Source: Ehretia macrophylla
Taxonomy: Eukaryota > Streptophyta > Magnoliopsida > Boraginales > Ehretiaceae
Direction: 5' to 3'
Length of the DNA: 64,000 nt
Assembly (NCBI GenBank): GCA_037974665.1
Contig: CM075764.1
Location: forward strand, 120,032,325-120,096,324
The number at the start of each line of letters is the position of its first letter. Positions within the stretch are counted from its first letter, which is position 1. Made by a program: the position numbers and the translations under genes. The notes below the pieces were generated by a model, which searched no databases, had not been told where the DNA came from, and saw only the letters and a program-made list of their open reading frames with translations. Below are positions 26,801-39,267 of this stretch, in pieces.

Positions 26801-29800
26801 AATATTGTAGCAATAATTTAAGTAACTGAAGGCATATTTAATGGCACTTTTCTGGTTTCTGGCGTTGTGCTCAATATGCATGATCTTTTTCCTTTTCCTG
26901 TTAGTTTCTGTATTTTATAGTGAGCTGCTAATTCATTACTTTTACTCCTAGGGCAGCTCCTCTAGACGCACAATTGCAAGTGGTCCTGTATCCATGGATT
27001 CAAATAATAATGGAAGTTTTCGGATTTCAGAGTCAGATGGGCATCACAAGCAGGAGTGGACTGATATGGATGGAACTGCTGAAGCAATGGAAGCTTCTGA
27101 CGACACAGGTGAAAGTGTGGAGAGAAAGCTTTCCAATGCAGCACCATCTGTAGTGGAGCCAGAATCATCTAATGGTGGGCAGAGTTCACATAGCCTGACT
27201 TCTTCTAGTTCTCGTAGCCCCTTTGAACGGCCCAGGAGTGGTGCTTGTGCTGATTTAAGAGAACCCCGTCGACAATCCAAAGTGGCTTCCCCGAGATCAA
27301 TGTCTGAATTAAGAGAGTCAGTCACATATGATTATCTTCCCTCAAAAGACTCGAAAAGCTATGGTGTCAAAACTAAACACCGAGACCCTAAATTTCATGC
27401 AAGAAGTAGAAGTCCCATGTGGGATGATCTGAAGTATGACAGAAGGAGACATACTCGTACGTCTGATCTAAATAGCAGCATGGATGATGAGGATACTTGT
27501 TACTTGTCTGATTCTGCGGAGTTCTATTACACTCGACATTCAACAGTTAACCATCAAAAACAGAAGAATGATCAGCGTGGTTTTGATTCATATGGTGGGC
27601 AATATAATTCGTACTGTGAGGCATCAGAACCTTTTTATGACCATGGGGATCAAAAGTTACCTAATGATGATTACACTAAAAGTCAAAGTTGGAAAAGGTA
27701 TTCAAGTTTTGGATATAAAATGGATGAGAGACACAGACGAAACATAAATGAAAATCAATGTCATTTTGAACGAAGAGTACCCAGGGTGCACCATAAAGAG
27801 GCAAGACAAGATTTTTACCATCATGAGAGGAGACATGCTGTTCCGGAGATGGAATTTCTCACTCATGAGGAGTGTAGACAGTGGACGCCAATATCTGACC
27901 TCTATCTAGACAATGAAGAAGGTAACCGTTGCAAGACAAACACAGAGGACTGGCAGTTAAGAAAGAGTGTTAAGAATGGCAATTTCGTACTTGAATCCCA
28001 TTATAAAAGCAATTTAATGCGAGAAAAATACAGAGACCCTATGCTGTATGTCGAAAATGACACAGAATTTCAACAACACAAGTATGATAAACGTTTGTCA
28101 TATAATAGAAGAGAAATTGAAAGCCCTGGAAGGAACAGGAGGAGGTATGGCAGTCCCTTTAATGGTGTTCGCAACACATGGGGTGCAGATTATGAGTACC
28201 AGAAAGGGAGATGCACCAGGCCTCACCCTCAATCATTTAGTTTATGTAAAAGGCCCTGTTCCCCAAGCAGACCAAGGTGGCGGGGTGCAGTGTCACTAAA
28301 AAGAGGCATCTATAGAAGTCATGGCCAAAATTGGAGACAAACCTGGGCTGAGAGAAGCAACAATAGTGATGAGTTATGCAATTTGGATGATGCCTTTGAC
28401 ACAAATGAAAATAGATTAACTCTGGGAGATCAGGATCATTTTGTAAGAAGTGGACACCATTGGCAATCTGAAGTATCTCATTGGAATGTAGAGCAATATA
28501 ATTCTTCACATCCGGACGCTAAAGATTATGCTGAGGGGGCATCTTATCTTTCTGAAAGGGTTTCTGGGCCTAGAAGGTTTGACATTTATCATGGTTCTGG
28601 TTCTGACCAAGTTGAGAAGCTTATAGATTGCCGGCAAGTAAGCCGGGGGAGATTTAAATTGACGAGAGGGAGACATAAAGGTAGTCAACGTCAGAATTCT
28701 AATTTTATTCGTGGGGATAATCATGGAGAGACACTCCCAAGATGCAGGGGTTCAGTTTACTCTCACTTGGCTGGTGTGGACAGAGAGGTAAGCTTAGGAA
28801 ATATGAGGAAACCTTGTCGCGTTCTGTTTGTATATATGAGTGCTCCACCAATATTGAAGAAGTCATACTCCCATCTTACTTTTTCCATCTCATTGCATGT
28901 CTTCAGTTGAGCTCTCTATAAAACTTTTGATATTCTTACTTCAATCACACTTTTCTTGCTACTCTGTTCATCCCTTTTAAAGTTCTTCTCTATAGTATTA
29001 TCAAGTTCTTCAATATTATTATCTGTTCCACAGTGCGAACACTTTGAGCTCAACTTCAGGAGGAAATGGAAGAGTACCGTGTGATGATAGTATTAGGTTT
29101 CATTGTTGCATCAAATGTTTACATACCTAAATACAGTTAAATAATTGTTCTTCTAAAGATATGATATGACATTATCACTCTGCAGTTTGCCAGAGTTGCT
29201 ACACTCTGGAGATTGTGGTCAGCCTTTAAACATGCTGGTAATCCTTCTGGATTCCTACAAAGTTTGAGCTAATTGTCACGTTGCCACAGAAATACTGTGG
29301 GAGCTTTAAACTTATAATTACTCACTTCTCAAAAAAACTTATAATAACACATATTTCTGAATTTTCTTATGTTTTTAGTTTGAAATCACTTGGTTGAAAT
29401 ATTAAGTCCTTGCCTTAAGTCCTTGTGGTTTTCTTAAGATTTCTGAATATACTCTTATTTCTTCTAACTGTTAAAGTTGAGGTCTGTTATTTGAATGCTA
29501 TGCACACTTTCTGTATTCAAGTTTCACAGTATGTATCTCTTATGTTACTACTTAGCTTCTTGATGTAATCAAGTGTTGGGACTAAATTTTTAGCTTATCT
29601 GAGAATTGAAGCATGGAAGCATAAATCTAGGTCTCTTGATGCTTCATCTCCCAGAAAGGAAAATCATTTCTTCTTTCCTGAATTTTGTCCGTTTGCTGAA
29701 AATTCTTATCACATGTCTAACGGCAGACAAGTTTTGTAAGTTTGGATTTGGGGTGTTTGTGGGGCCCCAGGGAGCAAACTTTCAACTAAGCATTAGTTAT

Positions 29801-32080
29801 CAGAGTGCTGGGTGTGCGTGACAGTTTTGATGACTATTCTCAGTAACCGTGACTATTGTCTTTTCCAGAAAAGTTCCTGTTCATACCTTTCTCTTGATCT
29901 AAAAACTAGGTGTTGTTGTGAATGTAAAATATAAAGTGGTTTTGAATCTTTTGATGATACAAAATTTTGCACCATGGAGGTACTGCGATCAACTATTTTA
30001 CAAGTCCAAATTCTGAATATTGCAGATGAAAAAATAATTTTGATAGCTTTACATCTGTACGTCTAACTGATGTTCTTATTAAACAAATGTTCTACTGTTT
30101 ACATAAATGCTGCTGAATTTGTATGCTTCGCTATTAACAAAGTGCCCTTCTATATCATATTTCTTTGCTGATGTGAATTTTGAGATTAGTGTCTAGTGAA
30201 ATTTACATTCTGGCTATACATACGATTTGATTTCTACATATGGTCAGATGGAGAATATTTTTAATCGTGGCATGTAATATTCGCCATTCTTCTATTCCAT
30301 CCTTCTATTCCTTCAACAATTGACATCCATATTTGATCTAACTTTTGACTTCTTAAAGTGGAGTTGGTCATTAGAGGTATGGTAAGGCTCCTTCCATGAA
30401 TGTTTCTTGAAAAGGCTCATAGCAATTTCTCTGTCTCTCAACTAGTTGGCTAGAACAATACAAACGTTTGGTTTTCTTTGGTTGGCTTTTGTGGCTATAT
30501 AACATGGCAAGAAATTTACTAAATTGTGTTATTTGGAGGGTGTCAAACATGGAAGGGTACCCTTGTACCTCTATCGCACTCGGTTTATTTGAATTGTGTT
30601 CATATAGAGAGAATAAATTGAAGAATACTTCTACTATAGTTTGAAGACACAGCAGTGCTTATACTCTGTTATTTCTAATGCAGCCTGACTTATCATACTT
30701 TTTACAGTGAAGTTTTCTTGCGATTCTTCTAGCTTGTAGTTGGTTTTAAATATTTACTAGTAAGCTTGTGCTTTGACCACATATATCCTGTTGGTCTTTG
30801 TGGATATTGGATCCAACTATGTGAGTGTGTAGTGACTAAAATGCACTGGGAAAAGTCTAATTTGTGTAGACTTGCGGCGTGCTTTTAGTTGGCTTGTTGT
30901 CAGGTAAGAAGCATGTGCTCTTTATTTAGTTGCTGATGCAGAAAGTCAACATTCTTTTTGCTTGTTTCCCTTCTTGATTTGGAGAGAGATGAATTTTTGG
31001 ATTAATTTCAATCATGGGAGATCCATGAAGGCCTTAGAGTTTTTTACCTTTACCTTTACCTTTGCTTCTAGAGATTCCTCTCTTGAATTCGGTGGTGAGT
31101 GCGTGCATTGTCAGTGATAATCCAAAGCATTATTTGAGTTGCATCCTCTATTTGAAAATTCTCCATCGTCTTCCTTGTACCATTTACAAGTAGTCTACCG
31201 GGAATAGATTTTCTTTGTTGATATATTAATTGCAAGGGCTTGCAGACATGTATATGTGTCACGATATTTAAGTTGCCTATGAGTTCATCATTACCACATC
31301 GATAATGTAAGTCACCTTTTTTACCAGTAGATGACTTGCCTAAGAGTGAATGATGATTACAGGTCTTGAAGTTGATAAGTTTCTTGCATTCTCTTCTGAT
31401 GCATTTTCTCTTCCAGTGTTTTGTTTTGTTGTAGCTAAAAAGTCCTTCAATTTGGCAATATGATGCTGTTCTTACCAAGCACGTTAAATATCATGATTTT
31501 AAACGCTTATTTGTGGCAGTGCCCTCTGCAGTCGATTGGAAGAAGCTTTGAAGCTGGAAATATTCACTGTGGTAGGTATGAATACATGGACTGCCACAGT
31601 GATCTGAAGCAGAAAAGTTTCGAGCATTCAAACCGGTCCTATACTGAGAATGCAACCCAAGCAGAAAACTCAAAAGTTGATACTAAACAGAAGGGTAAAA
31701 ATTGGCACGACAAGTTCTCATATGTTCAGCACAATGATTCTCAGGATATTGAGGAAGGCCAGATAATAACTGAAGAAGTAAATGAGAAAGCCATGGAGAA
31801 GAGGAGCTCATCTGAAGATACAGGGCAGATTGGAGACAAAAAGAATCCGCACAATGAAAACGCTACTAATGGAAATGTGGCTTTTGAGGGACATGAAAAC
31901 TCTAGAATTCTTGAGATAATAGCAAAAATGGAAAAACGTAGAGAGCGGTTTAAGCAGCCAATTACTTTGACAAAGGATGCAGAGAAGACTTCTTCCCAGA
32001 CACCGGTTGATACAGTTGTTGAGATTTCTGACTCAAAGCCGCAAAGACCAGCACGAAAGAGGAAGTGGTATGGAAGTTAG
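23808..32080 (+). CDS. FIPS5: FIP1-type cleavage/polyadenylation factor subunit
   Basis: Nine exons join in phase to 1219 aa: 23808-24296, 25112-25293, 25407-25533, 25731-25799, 25916-26005, 26153-26254, 26340-26548, 26957-28787 and 31520-32080. The start is the ATG at 23808 (MEDCDDDDDFGDLYGDVE). The Fip1 domain lies at about residues 225-266, with [20 protein letters not shown] and WKNYCTRL. The N-terminus is acidic, the middle is rich in Arg/Ser/His/Asp and the C-terminus is basic (RPARKRKWYGS). Fip1 tethers poly(A) polymerase to CPSF in the nuclear 3'-end processing complex. Length and layout match the long plant FIP1[V]/FIPS5 class of about 1200 aa, rather than short yeast Fip1. The intron before the last exon is 2.7 kb and could hide a small exon. 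Subfamily symbol is less certain than the family. Confidence 0.85.
24367..24890 (+). repeat. Tandem triplication in intron 1 of the FIP1-like gene
   Basis: Three head-to-tail units start at 24367, 24552 and 24738 (period 185-186 bp), each beginning GGTTAC. Units 1 and 2 are over 90% alike by eye, sharing GGATTACACATTAAGAGACT or a near match. Unit 3 is clearly more diverged and truncated. Intronic position and lack of an open frame argue against coding function. Confidence 0.8.
31068..31478 (-). CDS. Unidentified antisense open frame in FIP1-like intron
   Basis: A 136-codon open frame runs opposite to the host gene within its 2.7-kb last intron. It has a basic, Cys/His-containing N-terminal half (CIRRECKKLINFKTCNHH) and no recognised domain. 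In AT-rich intron sequence a frame of this length is longer than expected, so it may be a captured gene or transposon fragment. I cannot assign a family and it may be chance. No upstream promoter or partner exon was found. Confidence 0.2.
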   Translation of the reverse strand: MVRTASYCQIEGLFSYNKTKHWKRKCIRRECKKLINFKTCNHHSLLGKSSTGKKGDLHYRCGNDELIGNLNIVTHIHVCKPLQLIYQQRKSIPGRLLVNGTRKTMENFQIEDATQIMLWIITDNARTHHRIQERNL

Positions 32081-32203
32081 GTCCATAAAGATTGCCAGTT
32101 GAGTCTTCTGCTCTCATTTATCTGCAGATAGCCGAGCTTCCAAGCATGCTTAAGAATTTGTTATTACTAGTAGCAGGATCATGACAGTGGAACGTGCAAA
32201 GTC

Positions 32204-32204
<1 letters not shown>

Positions 32205-32241
<37 letters not shown>

Positions 32242-32254
32242 CACACACACACAC
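32205..32254. repeat. (AT)n(AC)n microsatellite downstream of FIP1-like gene
   Basis: A compound run of AT dinucleotides passes into AC dinucleotides about 125 bp after the stop codon, in the likely 3' UTR. Confidence 0.85.
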
Positions 32255-32520
32255 GATAACACACGATACTGTGATGAGATTATTTTCCTTCGGGCGATTG
32301 AAGAAAGGCTGAACTGAGAAATTCTGTTGGTTGTTTGACGTGTAATAAACTGCACTATGCTTATGCATAACTTATTTGGAATTGCAAATCATAGGCTTCT
32401 TTGAGTTCTCTGTCCAGAGATGTTAAACAGTTTTGGAATTATCATAAAAAAGAATTTGATGTAATCGCAGGATGTGTAATTTTGAAAATTTTAGGCTGGA
32501 AGGCTTCCCTTTATTGTCTC

Positions 32521-32731
32521 TGTTGAGAGTATGCTTTACAGATATGTGTATGCTTTACAGATTGTTTGTGTTGAGCTGTGAGTGTGTTTTATAGATGTGT
32601 ATCACTTCTTTATTGTTGCTTTTCTTGTATCATTGCCCTATAAATTAAGGGCTTGTTCTTGCTAATAGATATGAAGTCATTCTCCTCTCTTCTATAATGT
32701 CTCTCTTTCTCTCTCTATTTTTATGTTAACA
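32521..32731 (+). repeat. 5' LTR of Copia D
   Basis: This 211-bp repeat runs from TGTTGAGAGTATG to GTTAACA and has a TATA-like CTATAAATTAAG near 32638. It is nearly identical to 37585-37795. Confidence 0.95.
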
Positions 32732-35700
32732 TGATATCAAGAGCCTGGTTGAGAGACATTATTCATAAAATATAAGCAAAAAAACAAAAAAAAACACTGT
32801 TCATGGCAGAGGTCAAACACCACCACCGGAGCCACCAATCAGCAAATCACCACCACCATGCACCTCCCCACTTCCCGGCGACACCACCGAACTTCCTTGT
32901 TGTACTCCAACATCGGAAACATTGCCGAAAAACTCAAAACATTACAAACCCTAACTGTAACCTTTGATTCACCAACCTACAGACATAAAAGAACTCGATC
33001 TGAACCCACCACCTTGTTCGCCTCACCTTCCCAACTACAGCCATACCTTCGTCGTAGCCGGAAGTTTCCTGCCGGAGCTCCACGCGCCACCAACCACATC
33101 GCGTGCATCTCATGCGCCACCATTTGTCTTCGGATCCACCAGATACCACCATATATATATATATATATATATATATTTCAATAAAACAAAAAAAAATGAA
33201 AAGATAGTTAGTTGCCTCTTAAAAATAAGATTAAAAAAATGACAAAAATTGGGAAATGTAATCCCTTTGTCTTTCCTTATATCTTTTTTCCCTTGCCCCA
33301 ACCTTTTTTATTATTATTTTTTTCCTTCTCTCATTTGTTTTGAATTATCATGGATTCCTCTACAATTGAAATCTCCGAAGGAGAAACCTCCCAAAGGGTT
33401 ACCTCAAGTGAACCCACATCCGAAATAAAGGTTGTCGTTCCCACTTTTTTTGGTACCCCAACTATTACTACGACCAAAGTCAACGATCGTAATTACACCC
33501 AATGGGCCTCTTCTATCAAATTATGGTTTCGGGGGCAAGGACTAGCACGGTATTTGACTAATGATCCACCTCAAATTCCTTCAGACAAGTTGGAACTATG
33601 GGATCAAGCAGATGCCCGACTTACTAGCCTGTTACTTTAATCCATTAAAACATCATTACATTTTATCTTTGTAGACGTTCAATCTTGTAAGCGTCTTTGG
33701 ACAATGGCACAATAGATGTATACTAGTAACGTTAGTTACATTTATGATGTGATTAATGATCTTTGGAATATTCAACTTGATGAAGGCGGCCTCCCTATTT
33801 ATTTTGGCCGATACCAGCGCGCTCTGGCGGAGTATAATGAGATATTCCCTCCTGACACTGACATTAATCGCCGACAACGAAAGCAACTTTTTGTTGTCCT
33901 TATGCTTCGGGGCCTTCCACCTTCTTATCACTCAGTTCGCTCACAAATCTTGTCTGGCTCTTCATTTCCATCAATGCCTGAAGTGTATGCTATTCTCAAC
34001 CGTGCATCTATCACTCCTGACTCTCAACACAAAGATGATACTGCCCTTTTCACCCAGACGATTGGTCATCCTAATGGAACATCTCGTGGAGATTGAGGAA
34101 GAGGTCGTGGTTGGGGAGGTGGACGATCGGACTCATCTTCCAGACCAAAGTGTACATATTGCAACAAGACATGTCATACTCGCGACAGATGCTGGATCTT
34201 GCATGGTAAACCACCTGGTACTGCCAATGTTGCTCAAATTGATGTTGTTGATACAAATTCTACCACAGATCCACCAAATAAGCCGCCCACACCTACTTTT
34301 TTTGAAGCTGAATACTTACAGTTTCTTCAGTTCCAAGCATCACAACAGGTGTCTCAATCATCCGCTGCCTCTCTTGCACACTGCTATTGCCAATTTGTCT
34401 CACTCTTCTCATTCTGGTAAATGGATACTTGACTCCGGTGCATCCGATCACATGAGCGGTAACTCCTCCTTATTCTCTAAACTTCGTTCTTCCACTTCCT
34501 TTTCCCCTATTTCCCCTATTTCCCTTGCTGATGGTTCTTTTGCTCCTGTACATGGAGTAGGCATAGCGAATCCTATGTCATCTATTAAACTGACATCTGT
34601 CTTGTACATTCCCACTTTTCCTTGTAACTTATTGTCCATTAGCAAGTTAACCAAACTCTTTAATTGTACCGTCACCTTCACATTTGATTTTGTTCTTATT
34701 CAGGATCTTCAAACGAGTGCAATGATTGGTATGGGATACAAAACTAATGGTCTTTACTACCTTGATATCCAAACATCACTTGCATGCACAACTATCTCCG
34801 CTGCTGAACTTATCCATAGTAGACTAGGCCATCCATCCCTTTCAAATATAAAAAAGATGGTTCCTAGTTTACATAATGTTAGTACTGTTTTGTGTGAGTC
34901 TTGTCAATTAGGAAAGCATTATCGTAATTCCTTTCCTAATCACTTCAATAAAAGAGCTCAGGCTCCATTTGAGTTAATTCACTCAGATATTTGGGGACCC
35001 AGTCGCCATGTATCAAAGTTTGGTTATCGATATTTTGTTACCTTCATTGATGATTTTTCTCGTGTCACTTGGTTGTTTTTAATGAAAGATCGTTCTGATA
35101 TTTTTTCTATATTTCAAAACTTTTGTGCTGAAATTCAAAATCAATTTGGTACTACAATTCGCGTCTTACGCAGTGATAATGCCAAATAATATTTCTCTTC
35201 TGTCTTCTCCACATTTTTTTCCTCTAAAGGTATCATTCATCAATCCTCTTGCGCCTATACTCCACAACAAAATGGGGTTGCTGAACGTAAGAACCGCCAT
35301 CTAATTGAGACTGCTCACACACTTCTTCTTCATATGAATGTTCCCATTCGCTTTTGAGATGATGCTGTCCTTGCTGCCTGCTATCTTATTAACCGCATGC
35401 CATCTTCTATCCTAAATGACAAAATCCTTTACTCTGTCCTCTTTCCTCATCAATCCATCTATCTTTTACCATTACGCGTCTTTGGATGCATGTGTTTTGT
35501 TCATAATTTTACTCCTGGCTCAAACAAATTAAGCCCTCGTTCTACCAAGTGTATCTTCCTTGGGTATGCTCGATACCAAATAGGCTATCGATGCTACTCC
35601 CAAGAGTTAGATAAGTTCTTTATGTGTGTTGATGTAACTTTCTTCGAGTCCAAATCATATTTTGCTCCTCCATCCAATCCATCTCATACAATAATAGAAG

Positions 35701-37584
35701 ATTTACCCCTTCATGTTCCATTTTTTTTATCTTCCTAGGGATACTCCATTGTCTACTGGCCCAAACTCACCTGAACTTTTCCTTTCTCGCTTGGATCGTC
35801 CAGATCTAAAAACATATCAACGACGTCCACAACAACAACCATTTGTTGAAGACTTCGTACCATCTACTTCGCCCGCTCTAGATCCACTACCTGATCCCTT
35901 AGTCTCTGATTTGGATGTCCCTATTGCTCTTCGAAAAGGTACACATACTTGCACCACTAAATACCTCATCTCTAATTTTGTCTCGTATCATGCTTTATCT
36001 CCATCCTATGCGTCCTCTCTTATTTATCTTTTCTCTGTCTCTGTTCCTCATACTGTCTCAGAAGCTCTTGATCACCATGGTTGACATGCGGCTATGATTG
36101 AGAAAATGTCTGCTTTACGCTCAAATGGCATATGGGATTTAGTTGATCTACCTGAGGGTAAATCTGTTGTAGGTTGTCGATGGATCTACACAGTCAAATG
36201 TTCTCCCAATGGACAAGTGGATAGGCTAAAGGCTCGTTTGGTTGCAAAAGGATACACTCAGGTCTATGGAGTTGACTATGATGATACATTTTCTCTAGTT
36301 GCTAAACTTACTTCTGTTAGTCTGTTTATGGCATTTGCAGCAATATTTCAATGGCCGTTTCAACAACTTGACATAAAAAATGCTTTCTTAAATGGTGATC
36401 TAGAGGAAGAAGTCTATATGGAGCAACCACCAGGGTTTGTTGCTCAGGGGGAGTCACATAAGGTTTGTTGTTTAAAAAAGTCTTTATATGGATTGAAACA
36501 GTCTTCTTGAGCATGGTTTGGAAAATTTAGTGAAACTGTCATTGATTTTGGACTTACACGGTGTGGAGTTAACCACTCAGTCTTCTATAAACATTATGCT
36601 GGGAAATGTCTCTTACTAATTGTCTATGTTGACGATATTATTATAACTAGAGACGACACAACAGGTATACAAGACCTAAAAACCTTTTTGCATAAACAAT
36701 TTCAAACAAAAGATTTGGGAGAGTTACACTATTTCCTTGGCATTGAGGTTGCATGATCTGATCAGGGCATCTTTATCTCACAACGCAAGTATACACTTGA
36801 TATGTTGGAAGAAACAGGGATGCTGGGCTCAAGACCATGTTACTCACCAATGGATCCAAATGTGAAACTTGTATCTAATGAGGGGGAGTCAATATCAGAT
36901 CCAGGACAATACAAAAGATTAGTTGGCAAACTCAATTACCTCACTGTGACCCGTCCTGACATTTCTTTTGCTGTCAGTGTTGTTAGTCAGTTTCTGAATT
37001 CACCTCGAAAAAGTCATTGGAATGCAGTTATCCGTATTATTCGGTATCTCAAGAATGCCCCAGGAAAATGAATGTTATATGAGAATAGAGGCCACACATA
37101 AATTGTTGGTTATTCTGATGCAGATTGGGCTGGATCTCCGGACGAGAAACGATCCACTTCTGGATATTATGTTTTCATTGGAGGAAATCTTATTTCATGG
37201 AAAAGCAATAAACAAATTGTTGTTGCTCATTCAAGCGCAAAGTCTGAGTACCGAGCTATGGGTGTAGCCACATGTGAATATGGGTCAAGCACTTGGTTAC
37301 ATAAATTGGGATTGATTGTCCTCAATCAATGACATTAATTTGTGATAATCAGGCAGCAATGCACATTGCATCAAACCGAGTGTTTCATGGGTGGACTAAA
37401 CACATTGAGATTGATTGTTATTTTGTGAGAAGTATAGTGCTAGCTAAAGAGATTGTTACTTCACATGTCAGTTCAAATGATCAATTAGTTGATCTATTTA
37501 CTAAACCTTTAAGGGGTCCTCGGATTGAATATATTTGTAACAAGCTGGGCACATATGATATATATGCTCCAATTTGAGGGGGAG

Positions 37585-37795
37585 TGTTGAGAGTATGCTT
37601 TACAGATATGTGTATGCTTTACAGATTGTTTGTGTTGAGCTGTGAGTGTGTTTTACAGATGTGTATCACTTCTTTATTGTTGCTTTTCTTGTATCATTGC
37701 CCTATAAATCAAGGGCTTATTCTTGCTAATAGATATGAAGTCATTCTTCTCTCTTCTATAATGTCTCTCTTTCTCTCTCTATTTTACTGTTAATA
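37585..37795 (+). repeat. 3' LTR of Copia D
   Basis: It directly follows the purine tract, is 211 bp long and shows 7 differences by eye from the 5' LTR. The flanking target duplication GTCTC follows at once. Confidence 0.95.
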
Positions 37796-38541
37796 GTCTC
37801 CAATGGTTTTGAGGACATATTGGATTAATGTAAAAGGTAGTGCATTATTCGTGCAGTTATAATAACTTTAGATCCAAAGGTGATGATTGTCTCTGCAATT
37901 ATAATAAAATAATTTGTATAATTTACCATTGGATCTCCCTCGTGTGAAAAAAGGGGGCCATGGGCTTGAATCAACTAGTTTGAATCTCTTACAAAGTTCT
38001 ATAGTCTCCACATTTGCTCTCGAATCACAGTATTGAGATCGTATAAATTACAAAACACATCCACGGATCCACAAAACCTCTAATCGAGATGATTTTTGAG
38101 TTTTGTTGTGAAAACACTTTACAATCTGAAGTTTTTGAAGAAAGTATGTCAATGTAATTCTATCGTGAGATAGCCATCAAATACTTTTGCATCATTTTAT
38201 CATTCTAATTGTTCAGCAAAATTATACATTTTCCTCAGAGTTTTATAGTCCTACCTATGTAATTGCTACCTTACCAATTCGCTACCTATGTTTACCTCAT
38301 TTTGGACTAATATTGAAAAGCTCGTTATTTTTTCAAAAAAATTTAAATAAAGCGACAAAAGTATAATGAATTCTATTTATATTTTTTGAAATGATTTACG
38401 TCATTACGTGCTTTAAATTAATCGAGTGCTTTAGAGATTTAATGAAAAAGAAAAAGAAAAAAAATCTCATAGGAGTCCACTTGGTATCCGAAAAGCCCAA
38501 AGCCCATTGGGAAAATCAACTCAACGACGTCGTTTCTGCCA
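37796..38541. other. Intergenic spacer before the OB-fold gene
   Basis: Nothing coding is visible. The left end is the old 3' flank of the FIP1-like gene separated from it by Copia D. The right end leads into the triplicated promoter region of the OB-fold gene. Confidence 0.6.
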
Positions 38542-38733
38542 GCATACACACGTCAGCTAATTTTCCCGCGCTTCAAAATCACACACACATATATATATAT
38601 ATATAGCATACACACGTCAGCTAATTTTCCCGCGCTTCAAAATCACACACACATATATATATATATATAGCATACACACGTCAGCTAATTTTCCCGCGCT
38701 TCGAAATCTCTTATATATATATATATACACTCT
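38542..38733 (+). promoter_or_regulatory. Triplicated 64-bp promoter unit, each with an E2F-type site
   Basis: Units start at 38542, 38606 and 38670, a period of exactly 64 bp. Each contains GCATACACACGTCAGCTAA, then TTTTCCCGCGCTTC, then an AC/AT dinucleotide run. Units 1 and 2 are essentially identical; unit 3 diverges only after the E2F site. TTTCCCGC, a perfect match to the plant E2F consensus TTTSSCGC, occurs at 38562-38569, 38626-38633 and 38690-38697. The last copy lies 65 bp before the start codon. CACGTCAG in each unit also contains an ACGT core as used by bZIP factors. E2F control fits an S-phase DNA-metabolism gene downstream. Confidence 0.75.
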
Positions 38734-38761
38734 CTCTAGCTATTTGGCGCATCGCAGCAGC

Positions 38762-39106
38762 ATGATGGACAGTGAGCCGTCAGCAGTGGAGACGATAGAA
38801 GAGAAACAGCAAATAGAAGAAGAAGAAGAAGAAGATGCGCTTCTTCAATTCATCGATTATGCGAAATCCATCTTATCATCAGATAATGAAAAAGAATATG
38901 AAGGTGAAGAGGTGGAGCGAAACGGGCCGGGCTGGAGCTGGATTGCTTCTCGGATACTTAAAACTTGCATCGCTTATTCCAGTGGTGTCACTTCCGCTAT
39001 TCTCCTCTCCGATCTCTCTCTGGTCATCTCCTTTCTCGATATATAATATATATATACACGCACTCACTCTAAGTGCACACTTAATGACATATCACATATG
39101 TATATG

Positions 39107-39140
<34 letters not shown>

Positions 39141-39232
39141 AATACGTGTATGTATATGTACATATATATGTGTGTGTGTGTGTGTGTGTGAATATGTATA
39201 TGTATGTATGTGTGTGCGTGCGTGCGTGCGTG

Positions 39233-39267
<35 letters not shown>

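Larger units (their letters stand above)
32521..37795 (+). mobile_element. Copia retrotransposon D with perfect GTCTC target duplication
   Basis: A 5.3-kb element has both LTRs (32521-32731 and 37585-37795) and is flanked by GTCTC on each side (32516-32520 and 37796-37800). A primer site (TGATATCAAGAGCC, 32732-32745) follows the first LTR and a purine tract (GAGGGGGAG) precedes the second. Parts in order: leader to about 33350, gag about 33350-34100, zinc-knuckle region about 34150-34210, and protease with DSGASDHMSGN near 34430. Integrase lies about 34960-35400, reverse transcriptase about 36100-36760 and RNase H about 37080-37500, with [10 protein letters not shown] close to the end. Small size and short LTRs recall the Ale-type Copia group; that is inference. 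LTRs differ at 7 of 211 positions, so insertion is fairly recent, perhaps 1-3 million years at usual plant rates. The element is broken at roughly ten points. Confidence 0.95.

Noticed and set aside
29606-29821. 71-codon frame in the FIP1 intron
   Set aside because: No domain, no splice-compatible edges and ordinary AT-rich intron composition.
38744-38761. Upstream start for the OB-fold gene
   Set aside because: The extension begins at a TTG. The first ATG is at 38762.
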